Source: Streptomyces sp. NBC_00510 (lineage in GTDB: Bacteria > Actinomycetota > Actinomycetes > Streptomycetales > Streptomycetaceae). Taken from it: a stretch of DNA of 64,000 bases. The stretch spans positions 9,100,001 to 9,164,000 of the forward strand of contig CP107851.1 of assembly GCA_036013505.1 (NCBI GenBank), given 5' to 3'. The notes beneath the pieces were generated by a model. The model saw only the letters and a list, made by a program, of their open reading frames with translations, had not been told where the DNA came from and ran no database searches. Of this stretch, positions 33,009-40,897 are shown piece after piece (position 1 is the first letter of the stretch; each line of letters begins with the position of its first letter). The position numbers and the translations under genes were made by a program.

Positions 33009-33995
33009 TCAGGACTTGTACCACTTCTGGTTCTTCGTCCCGTAGCACGTCCACAGCTGGAGCGGGGTGCCGGCGGACGTGCCCTTGTCGAGCACGTCGA
33101 CGCACTTGTTCTTGTTCGTCAGGTCGCTGGACGTGTTGAGCCTGAACTGCTGGGCCCACCCGCCGTTGCAGCGGGCCAGTTGTATGACCGCACCGTCCGT
33201 GAACGAGGCGCCGGCCAGGTCCATGCACATGCCGAAGGCGCGTACGGTCCCGTCGGAACGGAAGTCCCACTTCTGCCAGGCGCCGCCGTCGCAGTCCTGG
33301 ATCTGCAGCCGGGCGCCGTCGCGGCCGGTGCTGTTCTTCGCGCCGCTGACCGCGATGCAGCGGCCGCTCTCCGAACTGCGGATCCGCACGCCGGGCACGG
33401 TGGCGGGCTGCTGCGTCTTGCTGGGCGTGGGCTGGCCGGCCGACGAACCCGATGTGGAGCCCGACGAGCCGGAACCGCCGGAACCGCCGGAGGTCGAACC
33501 GCCGCCGGTGGCCGAACCGCCGCCGCTCCCGCCGCTCCCGCTGCTCCCGCCGCCTCCGGTGCTGCCGGGTTCACCGCCCACTGCCGGAAGGCCGCCGCCG
33601 GTGCCGCCGGTCCCGCCCGCCGCACTGCCGGCGTTCGTGCCTCCCTGGGACCCGGAGGCCGGCGGGACGTTGCCACCTCCGGCGGGGGAGCCCTTGATTC
33701 CGTTCGTGCCGGGCGACGCCGGCAGGACACCGCTCTGCGAAGCGCTGGGCTCGACGGCCGCCACCGGGTCACCCTTGCCACCCCCGTCGGGCAGCACGTC
33801 AATTCGCGCCATCAAGGGCACGACCAGCACCGCGCAGCCGATGACGGCCGACGTGGTCGCCAGTACGCTCCACGCCCGCCTGTCCGGCAGCAGCCGCCGG
33901 TGCGGCAGCGAGGGGCGTCGGGCGAAGGTGTCCGCGAAACGGGGCGTGGCCCCGTCGAGAACCTCGGGGTCCCGTGGATCGGGATGGGGAGGCAC
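33009..33995 (-). CDS. Membrane-anchored ricin-type lectin
   Basis: A 328-aa protein. A basic N-terminal cytoplasmic part (1-42) precedes one helix (WSVLATTSAVIGCAVLVVPLMA, about 43-64), then a long Gly/Ser/Ala/Pro linker (about 70-205) and a C-terminal beta-trefoil domain (about 207-328). The trefoil shows three Q-x-W/F repeats (GGAWQKWDF, GGWAQQFRL and NQKWYKS), each with a Cys before it. It should bind sugars outside the membrane. Start GTG 33995 with AGGAGA 5 bases upstream. It is divergent from the sigma factor gene that opens the secretion operon. Confidence 0.85.
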   Translation of the reverse strand: MPPHPDPRDPEVLDGATPRFADTFARRPSLPHRRLLPDRRAWSVLATTSAVIGCAVLVVPLMARIDVLPDGGGKGDPVAAVEPSASQSGVLPASPGTNGIKGSPAGGGNVPPASGSQGGTNAGSAAGGTGGTGGGLPAVGGEPGSTGGGGSSGSGGSGGGSATGGGSTSGGSGGSGSSGSTSGSSAGQPTPSKTQQPATVPGVRIRSSESGRCIAVSGAKNSTGRDGARLQIQDCDGGAWQKWDFRSDGTVRAFGMCMDLAGASFTDGAVIQLARCNGGWAQQFRLNTSSDLTNKNKCVDVLDKGTSAGTPLQLWTCYGTKNQKWYKS

Positions 33996-34064
33996 GTGGT
34001 CTCCTGTCGGCTCGGGAATCTGCGCGGAAGCGTAGGGCGCGCGTCCGCCCTTCGATTTCGGCAA

Positions 34065-34090
34065 GGTGAACAATAGTTTAAGATTTCACC
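34065..34090. promoter_or_regulatory. Inverted repeat between lectin and sigma factor genes
   Basis: GGTGAA (34065-34070) and TTCACC (34085-34090) enclose 14 bases that are unusually AT-rich for this genome (AATAGTTTAAG). It lies midway between the divergent lectin and sigma factor genes. Confidence 0.4.
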
Positions 34091-34154
34091 AAGTGTGACA
34101 GCGAATGATCGAATATGCGCCAACACTGTGGTCAGAGCATCTCGTTCAGCAGCT

Positions 34155-34160
34155 TAATCT
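34155..34160 (+). promoter_or_regulatory. -10 box TAATCT of leaderless sigma factor mRNA
   Basis: TAATCT ends 7 bases before ATG 34168, which would place the transcript start at the ATG. No ribosome site is present, consistent with leaderless translation. This supports the ATG at 34168 over the upstream in-frame ATG at 34105. Confidence 0.5.
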
Positions 34161-34167
34161 TTACGCC

Positions 34168-34761
34168 ATGTGTGTGAACGAGTCCGACTGTCGTGAGGGC
34201 GAGGCGGACATCCTCGCGGACCACGACACCGGCGGCGCCGACGAACACAGTGCTGTCGCCAGCCTGATCATCGCCGAGCGGGACAGTCTCCGGAGGTTCG
34301 TCACCGGCCTCATGGGCCGCGACGTGCATGCCGCGGAGGACGTGCTGCAGGAGACTCTGCTGCGTGCCCTGCAGCGCGCCGGGCGGCTGGACGTCCACGA
34401 GCGTCCGGTCCGTATGTGGCTCTTCCGGGTCGCCCGTAACCTGGTCGTCGACCACCGCCGTCGCGACCGCTCCGTGCCCGTCGGCATCACCGCCGCGGAC
34501 TTCGCGGGCACCGCGCTCGACCACGCCGGCGACCACGCCGGTCTCGTCGAGGACCGTTCCGTGCTCCTCGCCGCGCTGAGCGCCCTGCCGCCCGCGCACC
34601 GCGAGGCCGTGGTCCGGGTGCACGTGATGGACCAGACCGGGGCCGACGCCGCCGCCGAGATGGGCGTGCCGCGGGGCACCGTCAAGTCCCGGACCCACCA
34701 CGGAGTGCGGGCCCTGAGGGCCGAACTCGCCCGCCGCGGCGTGGACGGAGTGGCCGCGTGA
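34168..34761 (+). CDS. ECF-like sigma-70 family factor
   Basis: A 197-aa alternative sigma factor. Region 2 (about 35-105) contains RDVHAAEDVLQETLLRALQRAG and the conserved VRMWLFRVARNLVVDHRRRD; region 4 (about 133-190) reads LSALPPAHREAVVRVHVMDQTGADAAAEMGVPRGTVKSRTHHGVRALRAEL. Start ATG 34168 was chosen for the -10 box just before it. Its stop overlaps the GTG of the next gene (GTGA), so it is co-expressed with the membrane protein and EssC genes. No anti-sigma gene is obvious in the operon; the 389-aa protein has a membrane helix but no zinc-anti-sigma motif. Inference: it turns on this secretion locus. Confidence 0.88.
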   Translation: MCVNESDCREGEADILADHDTGGADEHSAVASLIIAERDSLRRFVTGLMGRDVHAAEDVLQETLLRALQRAGRLDVHERPVRMWLFRVARNLVVDHRRRDRSVPVGITAADFAGTALDHAGDHAGLVEDRSVLLAALSALPPAHREAVVRVHVMDQTGADAAAEMGVPRGTVKSRTHHGVRALRAELARRGVDGVAA

Positions 34762-35927
34762 ACGTCCCCGCCGGCTGGACCCGGCTCATCGCGCTCATCG
34801 GCCTGCTGATCCTCCTCGTCGTGGTGGCGCACTGGCTCGTCCGCCGCAACGGGGGCTGGGGCGCGCTGCGCCGCCGCGTCGTGCGCGAACTGACGACGGC
34901 CGCGCGCGCCTTCGCCACGCCCGTCCGCACGCAACTGCGGCACCGCGGCGGCCTGCGTGTGCTCACCCGCCTCCTGCGCGACGCCTCCGGCTGGACGGAC
35001 GCCGCGACCGCGCTGCGCCGCGCCGCCGCCGAACGGCCGGGCGCCCGGCCGTACGCGACGCTCCTCGGCTCCGACGTCGTCGGCGTGTACGTCGCCCACG
35101 GCCACGGCGAGGGCGCGCTGCCCGAACCCTGGGCCCGCGACGCGGCCGAACCGCGCCTGTGGTGGATCAGCCGCGCCGACCTCGGCACCGCACCGGAGAC
35201 CGGCCACGGCGGCGAGGCCCCCGTGCTCGTCTGCCTCGGCAGGGCCGGTACCGACGCGGTGCTCCTCGACCTGACGGCCGTTCCCCCGGCGGTCTCCGTC
35301 ACCGGCGAGCGGCGCACCGCCCGCGCGGTCCTCCAGGCCCTCGCCGCCCAGCTCGACGCCCGCCTCCCCGCCGGCCGCGTCGTGGTCGGCGCCGGGGTGC
35401 ACCCCCGGCACGACGGCCCGACCGACGTCTTCGAACGGCTCGACGCCGGCTACGCCGTGAGCGCCGAGGCACCGGAGCGCAACCGGCCGGCCCGCGTGCG
35501 CCTGCTCACCCTGGGCGTGGCCCACCACAGCACCCTGATCCTGGAAGCGGACCGGGACGGTCACCTGCGCCTGCACGGCGGCCCGCCCGCCCTCACCGTC
35601 GACGCGCTGCCCCTGGCCCGCGCCGTCGCCCGGCTGGTACGCACCCTGCCGCCCGTCCCGGGGGACGACGGTGGCTCCGGTACGAACCGGCCGAAGGCGC
35701 TCGGCATCCTGTCGGCCGACGACGACCTCGTCGAGACCGGACTCCCGCCCACCGCCATGGCCGTCTCCGCGACCGCCCCCCGCCCCGGGCACGCCCCGGC
35801 CGCCCCCCGCCCCGAGCCCGCCCCCGCCGCCACCGAACACGGCGACGAGGACGGCGACCTCGCCGAGCCGACCGCATTCGGACCGGCGGGCGTCTCCGCC
35901 GCCACCGCACGCTCCTCGTCCTCGTGA
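34758..35927 (+). CDS. Secretion-locus membrane protein of unknown family
   Basis: A 389-aa protein. One membrane helix near the start (IALIGLLILLVVVAHWLV, about 11-28) is followed by a soluble domain (about 35-310) and a Pro/Ala-rich, acidic tail. A stretch VLLDLTAVPPAVSVTGERRTARAVLQALAAQLDARL resembles the module in actinobacterial LysM/BTAD-type and type VII-linked membrane proteins that precedes Walker-less pockets. It could take the place of EccE, or could sense signals for the sigma factor, but I do not recognise it. Start GTG overlaps the sigma stop; EssC begins 19 bases downstream. Confidence 0.75.
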   Translation: MNVPAGWTRLIALIGLLILLVVVAHWLVRRNGGWGALRRRVVRELTTAARAFATPVRTQLRHRGGLRVLTRLLRDASGWTDAATALRRAAAERPGARPYATLLGSDVVGVYVAHGHGEGALPEPWARDAAEPRLWWISRADLGTAPETGHGGEAPVLVCLGRAGTDAVLLDLTAVPPAVSVTGERRTARAVLQALAAQLDARLPAGRVVVGAGVHPRHDGPTDVFERLDAGYAVSAEAPERNRPARVRLLTLGVAHHSTLILEADRDGHLRLHGGPPALTVDALPLARAVARLVRTLPPVPGDDGGSGTNRPKALGILSADDDLVETGLPPTAMAVSATAPRPGHAPAAPRPEPAPAATEHGDEDGDLAEPTAFGPAGVSAATARSSSS

Positions 35928-35946
35928 CGCCCGAACTGGGAAGACC

Positions 35947-38900
35947 GTGAACCTCACCATCACCACCGTCGACGGCGCGGACGGTGCGCGCCGCGACCAC
36001 CTCGTAGGGCTGCCACCGCGCACCACCGTCGCGGACCTCGCCGAGGCCGTGGACGGGACGCGCACCCGCGACCTCTACCTCGACGGCCGCCGGCTCGACC
36101 CGGACGCGCCCGTCGCCTCGGCGGGACTGCGCGAAGGCGGCGTCCTGGGCCTCGGCTCCGCCGGAACGGACCCCGACCGGGTGCGGGTCGCCGCGGAGAC
36201 CGACACCGGGCCGGTGCTCGCCGAGGTCCACGTGGTCTCCGGACCGCAGGCCGGACGCACTTGGCTGCTCGGGTTCGGCAGCCATGAGATCGGCTCCGGA
36301 CCGCTGTGCGCGATCCGCCTCGAAGGCCATGGCGTCCCCGCGGGCGGGTTGTGGGTGACGGTAGGCGCCGACGGCTCCGCGCACTGGCACCGCACCGGCA
36401 CCGCGCCCGGCGACGAGGTGCGCGGCCGGGTCGCCGCGCCCCCGCCCGACGACGCGGTCACCGCGCTGCGCCGCACCCGCCCGCACAAGGTCACCACCGA
36501 GCGCACCGCCGCCCAGGGACAGCTGGTGCCGTGGCCGCCCGGCGAGGACCTGACCGTCGGCTCCGTCCTGCTGAGGATGAGCGCTCCGGTCGAGGCGGAC
36601 GCCGCCGTCACCGAGTCCGCGGACGGCTTCGGCATCGACTACAACCGCCCGCCGCGCATCGCCCCGCACCTGGACGGCGAGCGGGTGCGGCTGCCCTCGC
36701 CGCCCTCGCCCCCCGCCAAGCGGCCCTTCCCCGCGGCCATGATGATCGCCCCGGTGATCATGGGCTTCTTCATGGTCGCCATCTTCAAGTCGTACTACTT
36801 CCTCGCCTTCATCCTGCTCGGCCCGATGATGATGGTCTCCAACTGGGTCACCGGCCGCCGCACGGCCCGCAAGGAGTACGAGGAGGCGGACCGGCAGTAC
36901 AACCGGCGCCGCACCGTCGTCGAGGACGGTGTCCGCGAGGCCGTCGCCCGCGAGCGCCGGATACGCCAGGTCACCGCCCCCGACCCCGCCGCCGTCGCCC
37001 TGATGGCCACCGGGCCGGGCAGCCGGCTGTGGGAGCGGCGCCGCCACGACCCCGACCACCTCGTGCTGCGGCTGGGCACCGCCGACCAGCCCTCGCTGCG
37101 CGAACTCGAGGACCCCGCCCGCGACGAGAACCACCGCACCATCCGCTGGAACATCCCCGACGCCCCCATCGGCATGGACCTCACCGGCCACGGCGTGGTG
37201 GGCGTGGCCGGCCCCGCCGCCGAGGTGCAGCCGCTCGCCCGCTGGATGGCCGTGCAGGCGGCGGTGCTGCACAGCCCCCGCGACCTGCGGATCGTGCTGC
37301 TCACCGATTCCAGCCGCGCCGGCGACTGGGCCTGGGTGCGCTGGCTGCCGCACGTGCGGCCCGCCGCGCCCGGGGGCCCGCTCGTCCTGATCGGCAACGA
37401 CCCCGAGTCGACCGCGGCCCGCGTGTCGGAACTGGTCGCGCAGATCCAGGTGCGCAAGCGGGCCACGAGCTCCGACCGCAACGGCGTCCTCGTCGGCCCC
37501 GACGTCCTGGTGATCGCCGACGGCGCCCGGCGGCTGCGCGACGTGCCCGGCATGGTCCAGGTCCTCACCGAAGGCCCGGCCGCGCGTGTCTTCAGCCTGT
37601 GCCTCGACGAGCAGGAGCGGCTGCTGCCCGAGGAGAGCACCGGAGTGGTGCTCGCCGAGGCCGGCCGGCTCACCGTCAAGCGTCCCGGCACGCCCGAGAT
37701 CCCGGGGGTCCGCGCGGACCAGGTCACGCCCGAGTGGTGCGAGCAGCTTGCCCGCGCGGTGGCGCCGGTCCGCGACGTCAGCCCCGAGCACGACGCGGGA
37801 CTCCCGCAGCGCGTGAAGCTGCTGGACCTGCTGAACCAGGAACCGCCCAGCGCCGAGAAGATCCTGGCGGGCTGGCGGTCCCGTCCCGCCGCCACCTCCT
37901 TCGTGCTCGGCAGCGGCTTCGAGGGCCCGTTCTCCCTCGACCTCGTCCAGGACGGCCCGCACGGACTGGTCGCCGGTACCACCGGCTCCGGAAAGTCCGA
38001 GCTGCTGCAGACCTTCGTCGCCTCCCTGGCCGCCGCCAACCGGCCCGACGAACTGGCCTTCGTTCTCGTCGACTACAAGGGCGGCAGCGCCTTCAAGGAG
38101 TGCGCGAACCTGCCGCACACCCTCGGCATGGTCACCGACCTCGACGCCCACCTGGTCGAGCGCGCCTTGGAGTCGCTGGGCGCCGAGCTGATGCGGCGTG
38201 AGCACGTCCTGGCGGCGGCCGACGCCAAGGACCTCCCCGAGTACCAGGCCAAGCGCGCCGCCGACCCCACGCTCGCGCCGCTTCCGCGGCTCCTGCTGGT
38301 CATCGACGAGTTCGCCACCCTGGTGCGCGAGGTGCCCGACTTCGTCCCCGGACTCATCAGCATCGCCCAGCGCGGACGGTCGCTCGGCATCCACCTGATC
38401 CTGGCCACCCAGCGTCCCGCCGGTGTGGTCACCGCCGACATCCGCGCCAACACCAACCTCCGGATCGCGCTGCGGGTCACCGACCAGTCCGAGAGCCAGG
38501 ACGTCATCGACGTCAACGACGCCGTCGACATCTCCGCCACCACCCCCGGCCGTGCCCTCGTCAGGCGAGGCCCCAAGTCCGCGGACCCCTTCCAGACCGC
38601 GTGGGTGGGCGCCGAGCGCCCGCGCCCGAAGTCCGCCGAGGAGACCGAGGCCGAAAGCGGCACCCGCAAGCCCGTCGTGGCGTCGGAGCTGTCCTGGGAC
38701 GCGCTCGGCCGGGCCGCGGCGCCGGCGGCGTCCGAGGTCGTCCTCACCCAGAGCGTCCAGGCGCCCGCCCCCACCGACCTGCAGGTGCTGGTGGACGAGA
38801 TCCGCGGGGCCGCCGACCGGCTCGAGGACTACACCCCGCAGCCGAGTCCCTGGCTGCCCGCGCTGGAACGCCGGGTCCTGCTCGACGACCTCGACGCGAT

Positions 38901-40443
38901 GAACCCCGTCCGCGAGGGACGCCTGCTCATCCCGTACGCCCTGGAGGACGTGCCGCAGCTGCAGCAGCGCCACGTGGCCGCGGCCGACCTCAGCAGCTTC
39001 GGCCACCTGTACGTCATCGGCGCCCCGCGCTCCGGCCGCACCCAGGTGCTGCGCACCCTGGCCGGCTCCGCCGCCCGCCACCAGAGCACCGCCGACGTGC
39101 ACTTCTACGGCATCGACGCGGCCGGCGGCGGCCTGGCCGCGCTCACCACCCTCCCGCACTGCGGCGCGGTCGTCCCCCGCCACGACACCGAGCGGCTGGA
39201 ACGGCTGCTGCGCCGCCTCAACCAGGAACTCGTCAACCGCCAGGAACTGGCGCAGCAGCACAGCGCCACCGGCATCGACGAGCTGCGCAAGGTGCTCCCG
39301 AAGGCCGAACGCCCCGCGCACATCCTGCTGCTCGTCGACGGCTGGGACGCCCTGTCGGCCATGCTCGACGAGCACGAGTACAGCCACATGTACCAGGACA
39401 TGGTCCGCCTGGTGCGCGAAGGCGCCGGCGCCGGTATCCACTTCGTCGGCACCTCCGAACGCTCCCTGCTCAGCGGCCGCATGGCTGCGCACAACGACCA
39501 CCGGCTGCTCCTGCGGCCCGGCGACCGCTCCGACGTTCAGGCCGTCGGCATGAAGCCCGGCAAGCTGCCGGCGGAGATCCCGCCCGGCCGCGGCTGGCAC
39601 GTCCTGACCGGCACCGAGACCCAGATCGCGCTGCTCGCCCCTGGCGGCGGCACCGAGCAGGTCGAGGCGCTGCGCAAGATCGGGGCCGCGGCACTCAAGC
39701 GCGACGCGCGGGTGCCGCAGGCTCGGCGCCCCTTCACGGTGGCCTCGCTGCCGCGGTCGGCGGAGTTCGCCGACGTCTACGACAAGGTGCCCGCCGGGCA
39801 GCGGCGGCCCCTGTGGGGCCTGCTGGGCATCGGCGGCGACGGGGGAGAGCCGGTCGGCGTGGACCTCGCGGGCGCGTCCGCGGTGTTCGGCGTCATCGGC
39901 CCCACCGGGTCCGGGCGCAGCAACACGCTGGCCTCGCTGGCGGTCTCGCTGCTCGCCGGGGGTACCTCGCTGGTCGTCCTCACCCCGCGCGAGTCCCCGC
40001 TGCGCGGACTCAGCCGGCACACCACGGTCCGCGTCATCACCGACACCGAACCGACCGAGGAGGCGGTGCGCTCCGCGCTCGCCGCGCTGCCCGGCCCGCG
40101 GGTGGTGATGGTCGACGACGCCGACCTGCTGGCGATGTCCGGCGCGGACAAGCTCCTCAAGGAGATCACGGTGTCCGGCCGCGACCAGGGCCTCGGCCTC
40201 GTCTACGCCGCGACCGCCGACGGTGTCCAGGGCGGCATGAGCGGCTGGATGTCCAGCGCCCGCAAGGCCCGCCGCGGTCTGCTGCTCGGCCCGAAGAGCA
40301 CCACCGAGGGCGACCTGATCGGTGTGCGGCTGCCGCACGCCGTCACCCGGGTGGCACCCCACGCGGGCCGCGGCTGGACCGCGGGGCCGGGCAACGAGGT
40401 GATGGCGCTCCAGGTGCCGCTGACCTCGCTCCGCACGGAGTGA
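35947..40443 (+). CDS. Type VII secretion ATPase, EssC/EccC-like
   Basis: A 1498-aa FtsK/SpoIIIE-type translocase, the motor of ESX/type VII secretion. Order: a ubiquitin-like beta-grasp domain (about 1-75, YukD-like), an FHA-like domain (about 85-210), two membrane helices (about 265-303), a linker domain, then three ATPase domains. The first has Walker A GTTGSGKS (677-684) and Walker B LLLVIDEF (Asp787/Glu788). The other two are degenerate: GAPRSGRT near 1025 and GPTGSGRS near 1318 have Arg in place of Lys. This matches known EssC/EccC, in which only domain 1 hydrolyses ATP well. The ubiquitin-like and FHA-like parts recall the firmicute EssC branch. Start GTG 35947. Located 19 bases after the 389-aa gene. 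Confidence 0.93.
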   Translation: MNLTITTVDGADGARRDHLVGLPPRTTVADLAEAVDGTRTRDLYLDGRRLDPDAPVASAGLREGGVLGLGSAGTDPDRVRVAAETDTGPVLAEVHVVSGPQAGRTWLLGFGSHEIGSGPLCAIRLEGHGVPAGGLWVTVGADGSAHWHRTGTAPGDEVRGRVAAPPPDDAVTALRRTRPHKVTTERTAAQGQLVPWPPGEDLTVGSVLLRMSAPVEADAAVTESADGFGIDYNRPPRIAPHLDGERVRLPSPPSPPAKRPFPAAMMIAPVIMGFFMVAIFKSYYFLAFILLGPMMMVSNWVTGRRTARKEYEEADRQYNRRRTVVEDGVREAVARERRIRQVTAPDPAAVALMATGPGSRLWERRRHDPDHLVLRLGTADQPSLRELEDPARDENHRTIRWNIPDAPIGMDLTGHGVVGVAGPAAEVQPLARWMAVQAAVLHSPRDLRIVLLTDSSRAGDWAWVRWLPHVRPAAPGGPLVLIGNDPESTAARVSELVAQIQVRKRATSSDRNGVLVGPDVLVIADGARRLRDVPGMVQVLTEGPAARVFSLCLDEQERLLPEESTGVVLAEAGRLTVKRPGTPEIPGVRADQVTPEWCEQLARAVAPVRDVSPEHDAGLPQRVKLLDLLNQEPPSAEKILAGWRSRPAATSFVLGSGFEGPFSLDLVQDGPHGLVAGTTGSGKSELLQTFVASLAAANRPDELAFVLVDYKGGSAFKECANLPHTLGMVTDLDAHLVERALESLGAELMRREHVLAAADAKDLPEYQAKRAADPTLAPLPRLLLVIDEFATLVREVPDFVPGLISIAQRGRSLGIHLILATQRPAGVVTADIRANTNLRIALRVTDQSESQDVIDVNDAVDISATTPGRALVRRGPKSADPFQTAWVGAERPRPKSAEETEAESGTRKPVVASELSWDALGRAAAPAASEVVLTQSVQAPAPTDLQVLVDEIRGAADRLEDYTPQPSPWLPALERRVLLDDLDAMNPVREGRLLIPYALEDVPQLQQRHVAAADLSSFGHLYVIGAPRSGRTQVLRTLAGSAARHQSTADVHFYGIDAAGGGLAALTTLPHCGAVVPRHDTERLERLLRRLNQELVNRQELAQQHSATGIDELRKVLPKAERPAHILLLVDGWDALSAMLDEHEYSHMYQDMVRLVREGAGAGIHFVGTSERSLLSGRMAAHNDHRLLLRPGDRSDVQAVGMKPGKLPAEIPPGRGWHVLTGTETQIALLAPGGGTEQVEALRKIGAAALKRDARVPQARRPFTVASLPRSAEFADVYDKVPAGQRRPLWGLLGIGGDGGEPVGVDLAGASAVFGVIGPTGSGRSNTLASLAVSLLAGGTSLVVLTPRESPLRGLSRHTTVRVITDTEPTEEAVRSALAALPGPRVVMVDDADLLAMSGADKLLKEITVSGRDQGLGLVYAATADGVQGGMSGWMSSARKARRGLLLGPKSTTEGDLIGVRLPHAVTRVAPHAGRGWTAGPGNEVMALQVPLTSLRTE

Positions 40444-40444
40444 C

Positions 40445-40488
40445 GCCCGTGCCGTGGCCCGCACCGCGGTGCGGGCCACGGCACGGGC
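40445..40488. terminator. Perfect 44-base hairpin after the EssC gene
   Basis: Two 22-base arms (40445-40466 and 40467-40488) are perfect inverted copies with no loop between them; the arms begin GCCCGTGCCG. It starts 1 base past the EssC stop. It forms a pair with the hairpin at 40498. Confidence 0.85.
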
Positions 40489-40497
40489 CCCGGACAC

Positions 40498-40541
40498 CGC
40501 GAAGGGCCGGGCGGGAGACGACTCCCGCCCGGCCCTTCGCG
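40498..40541. terminator. Perfect 44-base hairpin after the small WXG100-like gene
   Basis: Arms CGCGAAGGGCCGGGCGGGAG (40498-40517) and its complement (40522-40541) with loop ACGA. It lies 8 bases past the stop of the minus-strand gene at 40550, so the two hairpins end two convergent transcripts. Confidence 0.85.
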
Positions 40542-40549
40542 CGCGTCCC

Positions 40550-40849
40550 CTACTTCTTGTTGAAGTTGTTCGCGACCTGGGTGTCGAAGTCCTCGGCGCC
40601 CTTGGCGATCGAGGTGAACGCCTCACCGAAGTTCTCCAGGCCGTGGATGGCCTGGGTGAGGCTTCCCGTGAACTGCTCGTAGGCGTCACGGATGGCGGGG
40701 CTGGCCTGGGGCAGCACCAGCTCGTCGTTGAGCATGCTCTCGACCTGCCCCTTCAGGCTCCCGAGCCGGGTCATCCACTCCTGGCAGGTGGCCGCGTGAG
40801 TCGCCGCCCGCTGCCGGACGTCCTCGGGAACGATGTGAATCGCAGGCAT
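40550..40849 (-). CDS. WXG100-like small secreted protein
   Basis: A 99-aa helical protein of WXG100 size, the class exported by EssC. Helix 1 covers about 7-40, with Trp25 in CQEWMTRLGSLKG, and helix 2 about 50-95 with the aromatic YEQFTGSLTQAI and FGEAFTSIAKGAEDF. The exact W-x-G turn is not present; LGS or TGS may fill the bend. ATG 40849 has AAAGGCG about 7 bases upstream. It shares a minus-strand run with the 288-aa substrate gene, whose stop lies 48 bases upstream. Confidence 0.75.
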   Translation of the reverse strand: MPAIHIVPEDVRQRAATHAATCQEWMTRLGSLKGQVESMLNDELVLPQASPAIRDAYEQFTGSLTQAIHGLENFGEAFTSIAKGAEDFDTQVANNFNKK

Positions 40850-40897
40850 TGCGTCGCCTTTCTGTTGTGATGACCGGCCTGGGGGTGGTGTACCCGA

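Noticed and set aside
33430..33660. Repeated CCGCCGG-type words that might suggest a repeat array or CRISPR
   Set aside because: They encode the Gly/Ser linker of the lectin; irregular spacing, no repeat-spacer pattern.
38990..40160. Arg instead of Lys in the second and third P-loops of EssC as sign of a broken gene
   Set aside because: Domains 2 and 3 of EssC/EccC are usually degenerate; only domain 1 needs a full Walker A.
35593..40689. A 1698-aa minus-strand open frame over the EssC gene
   Set aside because: Shadow of EssC; the plus frame has ATPase motifs, membrane helices and the expected length.
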